7,442 bases of DNA from Chitinophagaceae bacterium (GTDB taxonomy: Bacteria > Bacteroidota > Bacteroidia > Chitinophagales > Chitinophagaceae), in NCBI GenBank assembly GCA_009996555.1, contig JAACZX010000508.1:1-7442 (forward strand), written 5' to 3'. The translations under genes and the position numbers were made by a program. Below the pieces are notes generated by a model. The model saw only the letters and a list, made by a program, of their open reading frames with translations. It ran no database searches and was not told the DNA's origin. The number at the start of each line of letters is the position of its first letter. Positions within the stretch are counted from its first letter, which is position 1. Of the stretch, positions 1 to 5,866 are shown piece after piece.

Positions 1-132
1 GTACTCAGTTTTGAGGCAGTTGTTCATGACGTTTATGAATCGGTGAGGGTTGTTGACTTTTCATTTGTATTTCGAAACAGTCTGTTGCTGGTGGTTGCAA
101 AAGGTAAACTTCAAATTGGCTATTTACGATGA
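1..132 (+). CDS. 3' end of a MaoC-like hotdog-fold protein (partial, putative)
   Basis: An open frame enters from the left edge in frame 1 and ends at the TGA at 130-132, giving 43 C-terminal residues that finish in KLQIGYLR. The visible piece alternates hydrophobic and polar residues as in paired beta strands: FEAVVHDVYESVRVVDFSFVFRN, a short turn, then VVAKGKLQIG. That resembles the last strands of MaoC/FabZ-type hotdog dehydratases, where an RN followed by a turn and VAxGK is common. The stop overlaps the next gene's start in ATGA, which suggests translational coupling. Next to an FabG-like reductase, a dehydratase or thioesterase acting on acyl-ACP or acyl-CoA would make sense. The reading frame and stop are seen; the family call is inference from a short tail, and the catalytic Asp/His region lies outside the window. 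Confidence 0.5.
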   Translation, partial: VLSFEAVVHDVYESVRVVDFSFVFRNSLLLVVAKGKLQIGYLR

Positions 133-866
133 ATATACTTGTTACAGGTGGCGCATCAGGCATTGGCGAAGCAATTACAAGAAAGTTCGCAGAAGAGGAG
201 GGTAACAAGGTTTACTTTACTTATAACAGATCTGCAGAGCGTGCAATCAGCATTACGAACAATTTGCTGAATACGAGAGCAATCCATTGCGATTTTGAAA
301 GTGACAGCAGTCTGGAAGTGCTTTGTAATATGATGAATGAAATGGAGATTGATGTTTTGATCAATAATGCATACACTGGCAATTACCTGAATAAGCATTT
401 TCACAAAACAGCTGCCAATGATTTTCTGGTTGATTTTACCCGGAATGTTTTGCCGGTAATCCGCATCACACAAGCCGCTATCTTTTTTTTCAGAACGAAA
501 AAATCAGGTAAAATTGTTACAATCAGCACCGCTGCGTTAATTGGAAGCCCTCCGGTTGGAAGTTCACAATATGTAGCGAACAAAGCTTATCTGGAACAAA
601 TGTCGAAATGCTGGGCTGCCGAGAACAGTAAGTTTAATATCAGCTCGGTCATTTTATCGCCTTCATTTGTGCTAACAGGGATGACAGGAAAGCTGGATGA
701 GCGGATCATTGAACAGCTCATCCAGGATAATCCATTAAAAAGACTGCTTACAAAAGAAGAGGTTGCGAATGCAGTATACAAACTGGCGCATACGAGTGAG
801 TCTGTTAGCGGACGGAGCATTGTTTTAAATGCCGGCGAAAGCATCAACTTGCAACAAGCATTCTAA
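129..866 (+). CDS. Short-chain dehydrogenase/reductase, FabG-like (classical SDR)
   Basis: This is a 245-residue cytoplasmic NAD(P)(H)-dependent oxidoreductase of classical SDR length. The cofactor-binding motif TGGASGIG lies at residues 6-13, and NNA, which stabilises the central sheet, at 79-81. The likely catalytic set is Asn106, Ser133, Tyr148 and Lys152 (YVANK). The C-terminus SGRSIVLNAGESI follows the FabG pattern SGxxIxVxxG. The start is the ATG inside the ATGA overlap with the upstream gene, and it places the first beta strand (MNILVTGG) at the N-terminus as expected. Ser133 lies 15 residues before Tyr148 rather than the usual 13 or so, implying a short insertion in the substrate loop. 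The substrate is unknown: beta-ketoacyl-ACP/CoA reduction fits the hotdog-like neighbour, while a keto-sugar is the alternative given the glycosyltransferases downstream. The SDR call is firm; the substrate is not. Confidence 0.9.
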   Translation: MNILVTGGASGIGEAITRKFAEEEGNKVYFTYNRSAERAISITNNLLNTRAIHCDFESDSSLEVLCNMMNEMEIDVLINNAYTGNYLNKHFHKTAANDFLVDFTRNVLPVIRITQAAIFFFRTKKSGKIVTISTAALIGSPPVGSSQYVANKAYLEQMSKCWAAENSKFNISSVILSPSFVLTGMTGKLDERIIEQLIQDNPLKRLLTKEEVANAVYKLAHTSESVSGRSIVLNAGESINLQQAF

Positions 867-875
867 AATTTACCA

Positions 876-2147
876 TTGAAGAAACTACTGATCATTACCC
901 CACACTACCCGCCAAGTAATCTTGCAGCCGTTCATCGCAGCCGTTTGTTTGCACAGCATTTACCATCGTTTGGGTGGGAGCCTGTGATCTTGACCGTGCA
1001 TGAAGATTTTTATGAAGAAGAGCTTGACCGGAACCTGCAACAACTGTTACCAACAGGTCAGCGTATTGAAAAGGTCAATGCATTTAACGTCACCAAGCCA
1101 AGACTGATCGGCGATATTGGTTTGCGTGCTTTTTTTCAATTGCGTAAACGTGCGTTGGAACTGGTGCGTCAAGAGGAAATTGCTTTTGTCTATATTCCTA
1201 TTCCCTCGTTTTATGTTTCACTGATCGGTCCTTACCTGCATCGCAAAACAGGAGTAAAATATGGCATTGATTATATTGATCCATGGGTGCATGTGTTCCC
1301 GGGGTCGGATCAATTATTTTCACGGCATTGGTTCAGTACAAAACTGGCCAGGTGGTTAGAACCGAAGGCGGTGAAAGAAGCTTCGCTGATTACCGGTGTG
1401 GCAGAGGGTTATTACAAAGGTGTGCAGGAACGGAACCCGCAGTTGATGAACAGCTGTGTTTTTGGTGCCATGCCTTATGGTGGAGAAGCAGCCGATCATA
1501 AAGGATTGCATTCATTGAGCCTGCAGCCTTACCTGTTTGGTAAAAATGGAAAACTGCAGTTTGTTTATGCAGGTGCTATGTTGCCCAAGGCTTACGAACC
1601 CCTGCGGGCTATTTTTAAATCCATCCGTGATCATGCTGCTGTTTTTGCAGGTGTGGAGTTTCACTTTATCGGCACAGGCAAAAGCCCGAATGATCCGGAA
1701 GGGTATAATATTCGTCCGTATGCGGAAGAGTTTGGTTTGTGGCAAACAGTGGTGTTTGAGTACCCGAAACGCATCCCTTATTTAGATGTACTGATACATC
1801 TTGGAGCTGCTGATGCGGTATTTATTTTGGGCAGTACAGAACCGCATTATACACCCAGCAAAACGTACCAGGCGGTGTTGAGTGAAAAACCGATCCTTGC
1901 GGTGTTGCACAGTGCCAGCACCGCTGTTGCTGTTTTACAGGAATCAAAGGCAGGTGTTGTATTAGGCTTTGATGGAGCGGAAGCTGTTGGCAGTATTTCT
2001 GAAAACTGGATGAAGTGCTGGGAACATTTTCTTTCCTTCCACAGCCGGTTTAATGCTGCTGCTGTTGGGCAGAACGTATTTGAGCAGTATTCGGCAAAAG
2101 CTGTTACAAAACAATTACACGAATTGTTAGTTAAATTAGTTGGTTAG
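876..2147 (+). CDS. GT4-like glycosyltransferase (GT-B fold), TTG start
   Basis: A 423-residue GT-B type glycosyltransferase that would transfer a sugar from a nucleotide donor to a growing lipid-linked glycan at the cytoplasmic membrane. The N-terminus KKLLIITPHYPPSN, followed by R21 and a W34xPxxLT stretch, is the typical GT4 acceptor-domain opening. YIDPWVH at 133-139 resembles the D-W/PW region of this group. The donor domain begins near LQFVYAGAM (228-235), and TPSKTYQAVLSEKPILAV (326-343) matches the nucleotide-sugar binding segment, in which P-S-K-x-Y precedes a conserved K-P. The start is TTG at 876. It is preferred because it gives the expected first strand, an in-frame TAA stands four codons upstream, and the first in-frame ATG is near residue 191. 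It follows the SDR by 9 bp and ends 5 bp before the first GT56 gene. Donor and acceptor cannot be told from sequence. Confidence 0.87.
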   Translation: MKKLLIITPHYPPSNLAAVHRSRLFAQHLPSFGWEPVILTVHEDFYEEELDRNLQQLLPTGQRIEKVNAFNVTKPRLIGDIGLRAFFQLRKRALELVRQEEIAFVYIPIPSFYVSLIGPYLHRKTGVKYGIDYIDPWVHVFPGSDQLFSRHWFSTKLARWLEPKAVKEASLITGVAEGYYKGVQERNPQLMNSCVFGAMPYGGEAADHKGLHSLSLQPYLFGKNGKLQFVYAGAMLPKAYEPLRAIFKSIRDHAAVFAGVEFHFIGTGKSPNDPEGYNIRPYAEEFGLWQTVVFEYPKRIPYLDVLIHLGAADAVFILGSTEPHYTPSKTYQAVLSEKPILAVLHSASTAVAVLQESKAGVVLGFDGAEAVGSISENWMKCWEHFLSFHSRFNAAAVGQNVFEQYSAKAVTKQLHELLVKLVG

Positions 2148-2152
2148 AGCTT

Positions 2153-3157
2153 ATGCGAATTGCACATATCATGATCTATGAAAAATTCATTAAAGGGTAC
2201 ATTCAGTTTGTTGAAGAGCATTTTGATATCAGCGATCATACCTTTTATATTATTGGAAAAGAACAAACCGCATATAATTTAAATGGCTTGCCGAATGTGG
2301 TAAAAATAAGCAGCTACAGTTCATTGTTCCGGCTATTAGGCGGGTTACTTTTTTCCAAAAAGATCATCCTGCATGGATTGTGGCATCCGGGAATTAACCG
2401 TCTTTTATTGATGCAGCCATGGCTCATTGAAAAATGCTACTGGATGATGTGGGGAGGGGATTTTTATTATTATGATCTTGAGCCAGCGTATAAGAAAAAG
2501 TTGATAAGAAAAATCAGGCATTTTGTTGGATTTGTAAAAGGTGATTATGAATTTATAAAGAATAAGTATGGTGCTGAGGGGATGTTTCATGAATCTATAT
2601 TATATCCCGTAGCATTTTGTGATGGTTATGCTGTTAAAAACAATAAAACAGAGAACATTGTCAGAATATTAGTGGGGAACTCTGCTGATCCTTCTAATAA
2701 CCATTTAGCTATTTTTAATAAGCTTTCTGAATATAAGAATGAAAGTATAGAAATCATTGTTCCTTTATCGTATGGTAATAAAGAATATGCAAATGAAGTT
2801 ATAAACGCAGGCAGAATGATTTTTGGCGACAAATTGAGACCACTAAACGATTTTATGCCACTACATGAGTACGAGACGTTACTTAATTCAATTGATATAG
2901 GCATTTTTAATCATGGCCGCCAGCAGGGCTTAGGTAACATTATAAAGTTACTTTCGTATGGGAAAAAAGTCTATCTGCGCAATGATATTTCAACCTGGGA
3001 TTTTTTTACAGATATGGGTGTAACGTTATGCAATATAGAAGTTGTTGATCTTACTCCAATTGATCCTGAAGTTGCAGAAACGAATGCAAAACTTGTGGGA
3101 TCCTATTTTACCAAGGAAAATTATATCAAACAATTAGCGAGTCTTTTCAAGCAGTAA
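2153..3157 (+). CDS. GT56 family glycosyltransferase (WecF/RffT-type), copy A
   Basis: A 334-residue protein of the 4-alpha-L-fucosyl/Fuc4NAc transferase family (GT56). In enterobacteria WecF moves Fuc4NAc from dTDP-Fuc4NAc to the lipid-linked disaccharide of enterobacterial common antigen. Family signatures run in order: HGLW (74-77), MWGGDFYY (99-106; WGAD-LY type in E. coli as I recall it), ILVGNSADPSNNH (172-184), VPLSYG (203-208) and RQQGLGNII (256-264). Length is slightly under that of E. coli WecF. No signal peptide or transmembrane segment is seen, so it is probably a peripheral protein on the cytoplasmic face. It is a close paralog of the gene at 3947-4954. Its base composition is markedly AT-richer than that copy (54 of 180 G+C at 2641-2820 by hand count). 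The family is secure; the donor is inferred, since Bacteroidota members may use other dTDP-deoxysugars. Confidence 0.9.
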   Translation: MRIAHIMIYEKFIKGYIQFVEEHFDISDHTFYIIGKEQTAYNLNGLPNVVKISSYSSLFRLLGGLLFSKKIILHGLWHPGINRLLLMQPWLIEKCYWMMWGGDFYYYDLEPAYKKKLIRKIRHFVGFVKGDYEFIKNKYGAEGMFHESILYPVAFCDGYAVKNNKTENIVRILVGNSADPSNNHLAIFNKLSEYKNESIEIIVPLSYGNKEYANEVINAGRMIFGDKLRPLNDFMPLHEYETLLNSIDIGIFNHGRQQGLGNIIKLLSYGKKVYLRNDISTWDFFTDMGVTLCNIEVVDLTPIDPEVAETNAKLVGSYFTKENYIKQLASLFKQ

Positions 3158-3174
3158 AAGCTTTTCGGAATGTA

Positions 3175-3918
3175 ATGAAAATTTATTGGTTTCTCCGGCA
3201 TCTGTTTATATATGCAGGCAGCTCTTTTTTATACTTGTTGTTAAAAGGCAAAGGGTATTCTTTTGTTTACGATTTGAAGCGATTTCCTAAATGGTATCAA
3301 TACAAAGTGTCAACGGATGATTTTTTAAAACACGAAATTCCCTGGATGTGTTTTGGGGTAGTTGATTACCTCGGTCAATGGCTTACGAAGAAGATGTTGG
3401 TTTTTGAATATGGATCGGGAGGGTCAACGCTGTATTTGTCGAAAAGAGTAAAGAGGTTACATTCTGTTGAGTATGATTTGAATTGGTACAACCATGTGAA
3501 CAGCATCCTGTCTTTAGCTACTATAGACGGGATAACGTATCAATTCATTTTGCCGGAAAAGGTGGAGGCAACCGAACAAGAGAAATGTGGAAAGCCTGAA
3601 GCATATTTGTCTTGTATGGGTGCTTATAAAGGACTCCGGTTTCAGCAATTTGTACAATCGATCGAAAGCTATCCAACTGATTATTTTGACCTGGTAATAG
3701 TGGATGGCAGAGCAAGACCTTCCTGCATTCAACATGCGATTCCTAAAATTAAACAAGGCGGCATATTGCTTGTTGACAATGCGGACAGGGCGTATTACCT
3801 GAAGCCATTTCCGGAATTGTCTGATCATTCAAAATGGGAAGAAAAAAGTTTTACCGGGCATACGCCATTTGGTTTAACATCGGTATTATATACAACAAAG
3901 CTGTTTATAAAAAAGTAG
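3175..3918 (+). CDS. Class I SAM-dependent methyltransferase-like protein with hydrophobic N-terminus
   Basis: A 247-residue protein with a Rossmann-type methyltransferase core. VFEYGSGGST (76-85) fits motif I (SAM glycine loop). VEYD (98-101) ends the second strand, with Glu99 placed to bind the ribose. FDLVIVDGRAR (171-181) is the motif IV strand with Asp177, and GGILLVDN (195-202) is the next strand. Residues 4-23 are strongly hydrophobic and are followed by KGKG, which could be a membrane-associated helix. It lies between two paralogous GT56 genes, 17 bp after one and 28 bp before the other, so a role in modifying the same glycan or its precursor is likely. It lacks the FkbM-type DVEGYE motif, unlike the gene at 5867-6766. 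I do not recognise a named subfamily. Methyl transfer itself is inferred from the fold, and the substrate is unknown. Confidence 0.75.
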   Translation: MKIYWFLRHLFIYAGSSFLYLLLKGKGYSFVYDLKRFPKWYQYKVSTDDFLKHEIPWMCFGVVDYLGQWLTKKMLVFEYGSGGSTLYLSKRVKRLHSVEYDLNWYNHVNSILSLATIDGITYQFILPEKVEATEQEKCGKPEAYLSCMGAYKGLRFQQFVQSIESYPTDYFDLVIVDGRARPSCIQHAIPKIKQGGILLVDNADRAYYLKPFPELSDHSKWEEKSFTGHTPFGLTSVLYTTKLFIKK

Positions 3919-3946
3919 TTCCGGTTTTATACAGAAGCAACACCGC

Positions 3947-4954
3947 ATGCAGATAGCCCATGTTATGATCTTTGAAAAGTTTAACCGCCGGTATATTGAA
4001 TTTGTGGCGGCGCATTTTCCTATACGGGATCACCGGTTTTATATTATTGGCAGTAACTATGCCGGTTATGATATGGAGGGGCTTCCCAATGTGCGGGTGA
4101 TCAACGGCTATGGGAAGGTGTTACAGCTTTTTTTCCAGCTGTTGTTTGCAAAGCGCATTTTCCTTCATGGTTTGTGGCATCGTGGATTTATCAAATTGTT
4201 GTTGTGGCAGCCCTGGCTTATTGGCCGCTGTTACTGGATGATGTGGGGTGGCGATTTTTATTATCATGATAAAGAAAGTAAGGACAAACGAACGCTTATC
4301 CGCAAACTCCGTCATTTTGTGAGCCTGGTGGAAGGTGATTATCTCCTGGCGCAACAATGGTATGGAGCAAAGGGGCAATTTCACCGCTGTGTTTTATACA
4401 GTTACCTGGAAGAACATGAATTTGGTGAACCTGAACGTAACAATCCCTTTCAACCATTAAAGATACTGGTTGGTAATTCAGCCGATCCATCGAATCATCA
4501 CCTGGACATACTGGAGCAGCTTTCGGCATTCAGGGAAGAGCATATCGAGGTGTATGTACCGCTGTCGTACGGTAACGAAGGTTATGCAAAGGATATTATC
4601 CGTAGGGGTGAAGCATTGCTGGGCAACCGGTTCAAACCCTTAACGGATTTTATCTCTCTTCAACAGTATCGTTCTTTGTTAGGGGACATTGATATCGCTA
4701 TCTTTCATCATCAGCGGCAACAAGGGCTTGGCAATATCATTGCTTTGCTTGCAAAAGGAAAGACGGTGTACCTGCGTCCCGAGGTAACTACCCGTGCCTG
4801 TTTTGAGCAAATGGGTATTACGTTGATGGATACTTCTTTGCTACAGCTCCGCACATTACCTGTAACAACAGCCGCATCAAATATCCGGATCATGCGGGAA
4901 CATTTTTCTGTTTCAGCTTATCAACGGATGTTAAACGAGGTGTTTTATTCTTAA
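3947..4954 (+). CDS. GT56 family glycosyltransferase (WecF/RffT-type), copy B
   Basis: A 335-residue paralog of the protein at 2153-3157 with the same motif order: HGLW (74-77), MWGGDFYY (99-106), ILVGNSADPSNHH (173-185), VPLSYG (204-209) and RQQGLGNII (257-265). A hand alignment without gaps over the first 150 residues gives 86 identities, about 57 percent. One extra residue around 155-170 restores register afterwards. All family motifs are intact, so neither copy looks degenerate. Its DNA has ordinary composition for the cluster (83 of 180 G+C at 4441-4620), unlike copy A. The ATG start matches copy A's start exactly in the alignment (MxIAHxMIxEKF). A terminator-like hairpin follows its stop. 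It may add a second deoxy-amino sugar or a different linkage in the same repeat unit. Fuc4NAc as the sugar is family knowledge, not shown here. Confidence 0.9.
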   Translation: MQIAHVMIFEKFNRRYIEFVAAHFPIRDHRFYIIGSNYAGYDMEGLPNVRVINGYGKVLQLFFQLLFAKRIFLHGLWHRGFIKLLLWQPWLIGRCYWMMWGGDFYYHDKESKDKRTLIRKLRHFVSLVEGDYLLAQQWYGAKGQFHRCVLYSYLEEHEFGEPERNNPFQPLKILVGNSADPSNHHLDILEQLSAFREEHIEVYVPLSYGNEGYAKDIIRRGEALLGNRFKPLTDFISLQQYRSLLGDIDIAIFHHQRQQGLGNIIALLAKGKTVYLRPEVTTRACFEQMGITLMDTSLLQLRTLPVTTAASNIRIMREHFSVSAYQRMLNEVFYS

Positions 4955-4955
4955 C

Positions 4956-4987
4956 AACAGAGGCTGCAGATAAGCCCTGTTTTATTT
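4956..4987 (+). terminator. Terminator-like hairpin between GT56 copy B and the GT2 gene
   Basis: The left arm AACAG-(A)-GGCT (4956-4965) pairs with AGCC-CTGTT (4973-4981). This gives nine base pairs with one bulged A at 4961 and a 7-base loop GCAGATA. The right arm runs into TTATTT (4982-4987). The structure starts two bases after the TAA of the GT56 gene and ends before the next ATG at 4994. The form is that of a weak intrinsic terminator or attenuator, with a short and interrupted T-run. Because the downstream genes are co-directional and appear to belong to the same pathway, partial termination or RNA stabilisation is more likely than a true operon end. Pairing was read by eye; no energy was calculated. 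Confidence 0.5.
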
Positions 4988-4993
4988 GTCATT

Positions 4994-5857
4994 ATGATTC
5001 AATTTGCCATTATCATTCCTTTTCGCCCAAAAGCAGAATCTGTTGATTGGGAACAGGAGTGCAGCTTGTTACAGCAAACCATTTTTTCGTTGCTGCAACA
5101 AACTTACCGGGGAATACATATTTACGTTATCCATAACGATGTTCCGCTCCTGCAGGTGGCTGATGAGCGGGTGAGTTATGAAGCGACCCCGTTTGTACAT
5201 GAACGTTATGACGACATGCTTAACAATGTTGCTTTGCTGCAGTTGTTCAAATCAGAAAAGCTGGTCGTTCGCCGGTGGGACAAAGCCCGAAAGCTTTGTT
5301 ATGGAAGCCAGCTTGCCAAACATGCAAAGGCAGATTATATTATGGCCATGGATGCAGACGACCGCTTGTCGAAGTATTTTTTTGAACGTTTAAGCCAGTC
5401 TGCAGACGGGGGAAATTGCCCCGGCTGGTATATGCATAGCGGCTATCTTTATAAGGATGGCAGCAACTACCTGGTGAGGGTTCCGAAGCTGATGCGTTTG
5501 TTCAACGGCTCTACACATGTACTGCACAACAGTCTGGTGCGGATACCCGATTTTTCATCGCTGGATTGGCAGGATTATAATCTTTTTACTGATCACGGCT
5601 GGATCAAGGATCGGGTGAAAAACGATCACAATGCTGATCTGAAAATTGTGGAGTACCCGGCTTTGGTCTATGTGGTGCATGGTTCAAATATTTCGCAGGT
5701 GAATGGCGAGTTCGGATTTTCGATCAGAAAGCTTGTCAAACGGCTTTTGCGAAGTGTGCGGTTGTCATCTTCACTTCGGGAGGAATTTTTTTTACGTTCT
5801 CTTGTGTTTATCACAAGTGGAATTGGTCATCTCGGCATCGTTGTAACAACTGTATAG
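4994..5857 (+). CDS. GT2-like (GT-A fold) glycosyltransferase
   Basis: A 287-residue protein with a GT-A type layout. The first strand FAIIIPFRP is at residues 4-12, an LLQQTIFSLLQQTY helix (25-38) matches the SL-x-QTY pattern of GT2 enzymes, and YVIHND (44-49) is the second strand. The metal/nucleotide-binding DxD region is YIMAMDADDRLS (115-126; Asp120, Asp122, Asp123). Later VVHGSNIS (227-234) could carry a His used in metal or acceptor binding. The last 20 or so residues (about 266-287) are hydrophobic and could associate with the membrane. It would add one sugar to the lipid-linked glycan at the cytoplasmic side. Two stops, TAG and TAA, stand in tandem at 5855-5860. The start at 4994 is favoured because the first beta strand begins at once. 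The gene follows a 39-bp gap with a hairpin, the longest gap in the window. Donor unknown. Confidence 0.83.
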   Translation: MIQFAIIIPFRPKAESVDWEQECSLLQQTIFSLLQQTYRGIHIYVIHNDVPLLQVADERVSYEATPFVHERYDDMLNNVALLQLFKSEKLVVRRWDKARKLCYGSQLAKHAKADYIMAMDADDRLSKYFFERLSQSADGGNCPGWYMHSGYLYKDGSNYLVRVPKLMRLFNGSTHVLHNSLVRIPDFSSLDWQDYNLFTDHGWIKDRVKNDHNADLKIVEYPALVYVVHGSNISQVNGEFGFSIRKLVKRLLRSVRLSSSLREEFFLRSLVFITSGIGHLGIVVTTV

Positions 5858-5866
5858 TAATCATTC

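Noticed and set aside
483..490. T8 run in the SDR gene (also T8 at 5786-5793 in the GT2 gene and several T7 runs) as a phase-variation switch
   Set aside because: The runs come from consecutive TTT Phe codons, which this genome favours; they are short and scattered, and none is near a start codon or in a broken gene.
3156..3165. Perfect palindrome AAAAGCTTTT at the end of GT56 copy A
   Set aside because: It has no loop, only two G/C bases and no following T-run separate from the arm, so it is a poor terminator. It is a HindIII-type site that can arise by chance in AT-rich DNA.
3919..3946. Possible hairpin CGGT/ACCG in the gap before GT56 copy B
   Set aside because: Only four base pairs with a 16-base loop; not distinguishable from chance.
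5..4893. Several antisense open frames of 60-107 residues (for example 156-473, 3514-3828, 4121-4384)
   Set aside because: They lie wholly inside well-supported + strand genes, show no recognisable motifs, and have irregular cysteine- and proline-rich composition typical of shadow frames.
4982..4993. Bacteroidota-type promoter (-7 element TAnnTTTG) before the GT2 gene
   Set aside because: The sequence TATTTG lacks the two-base spacer of the consensus, and I found no matching upstream -33 element.
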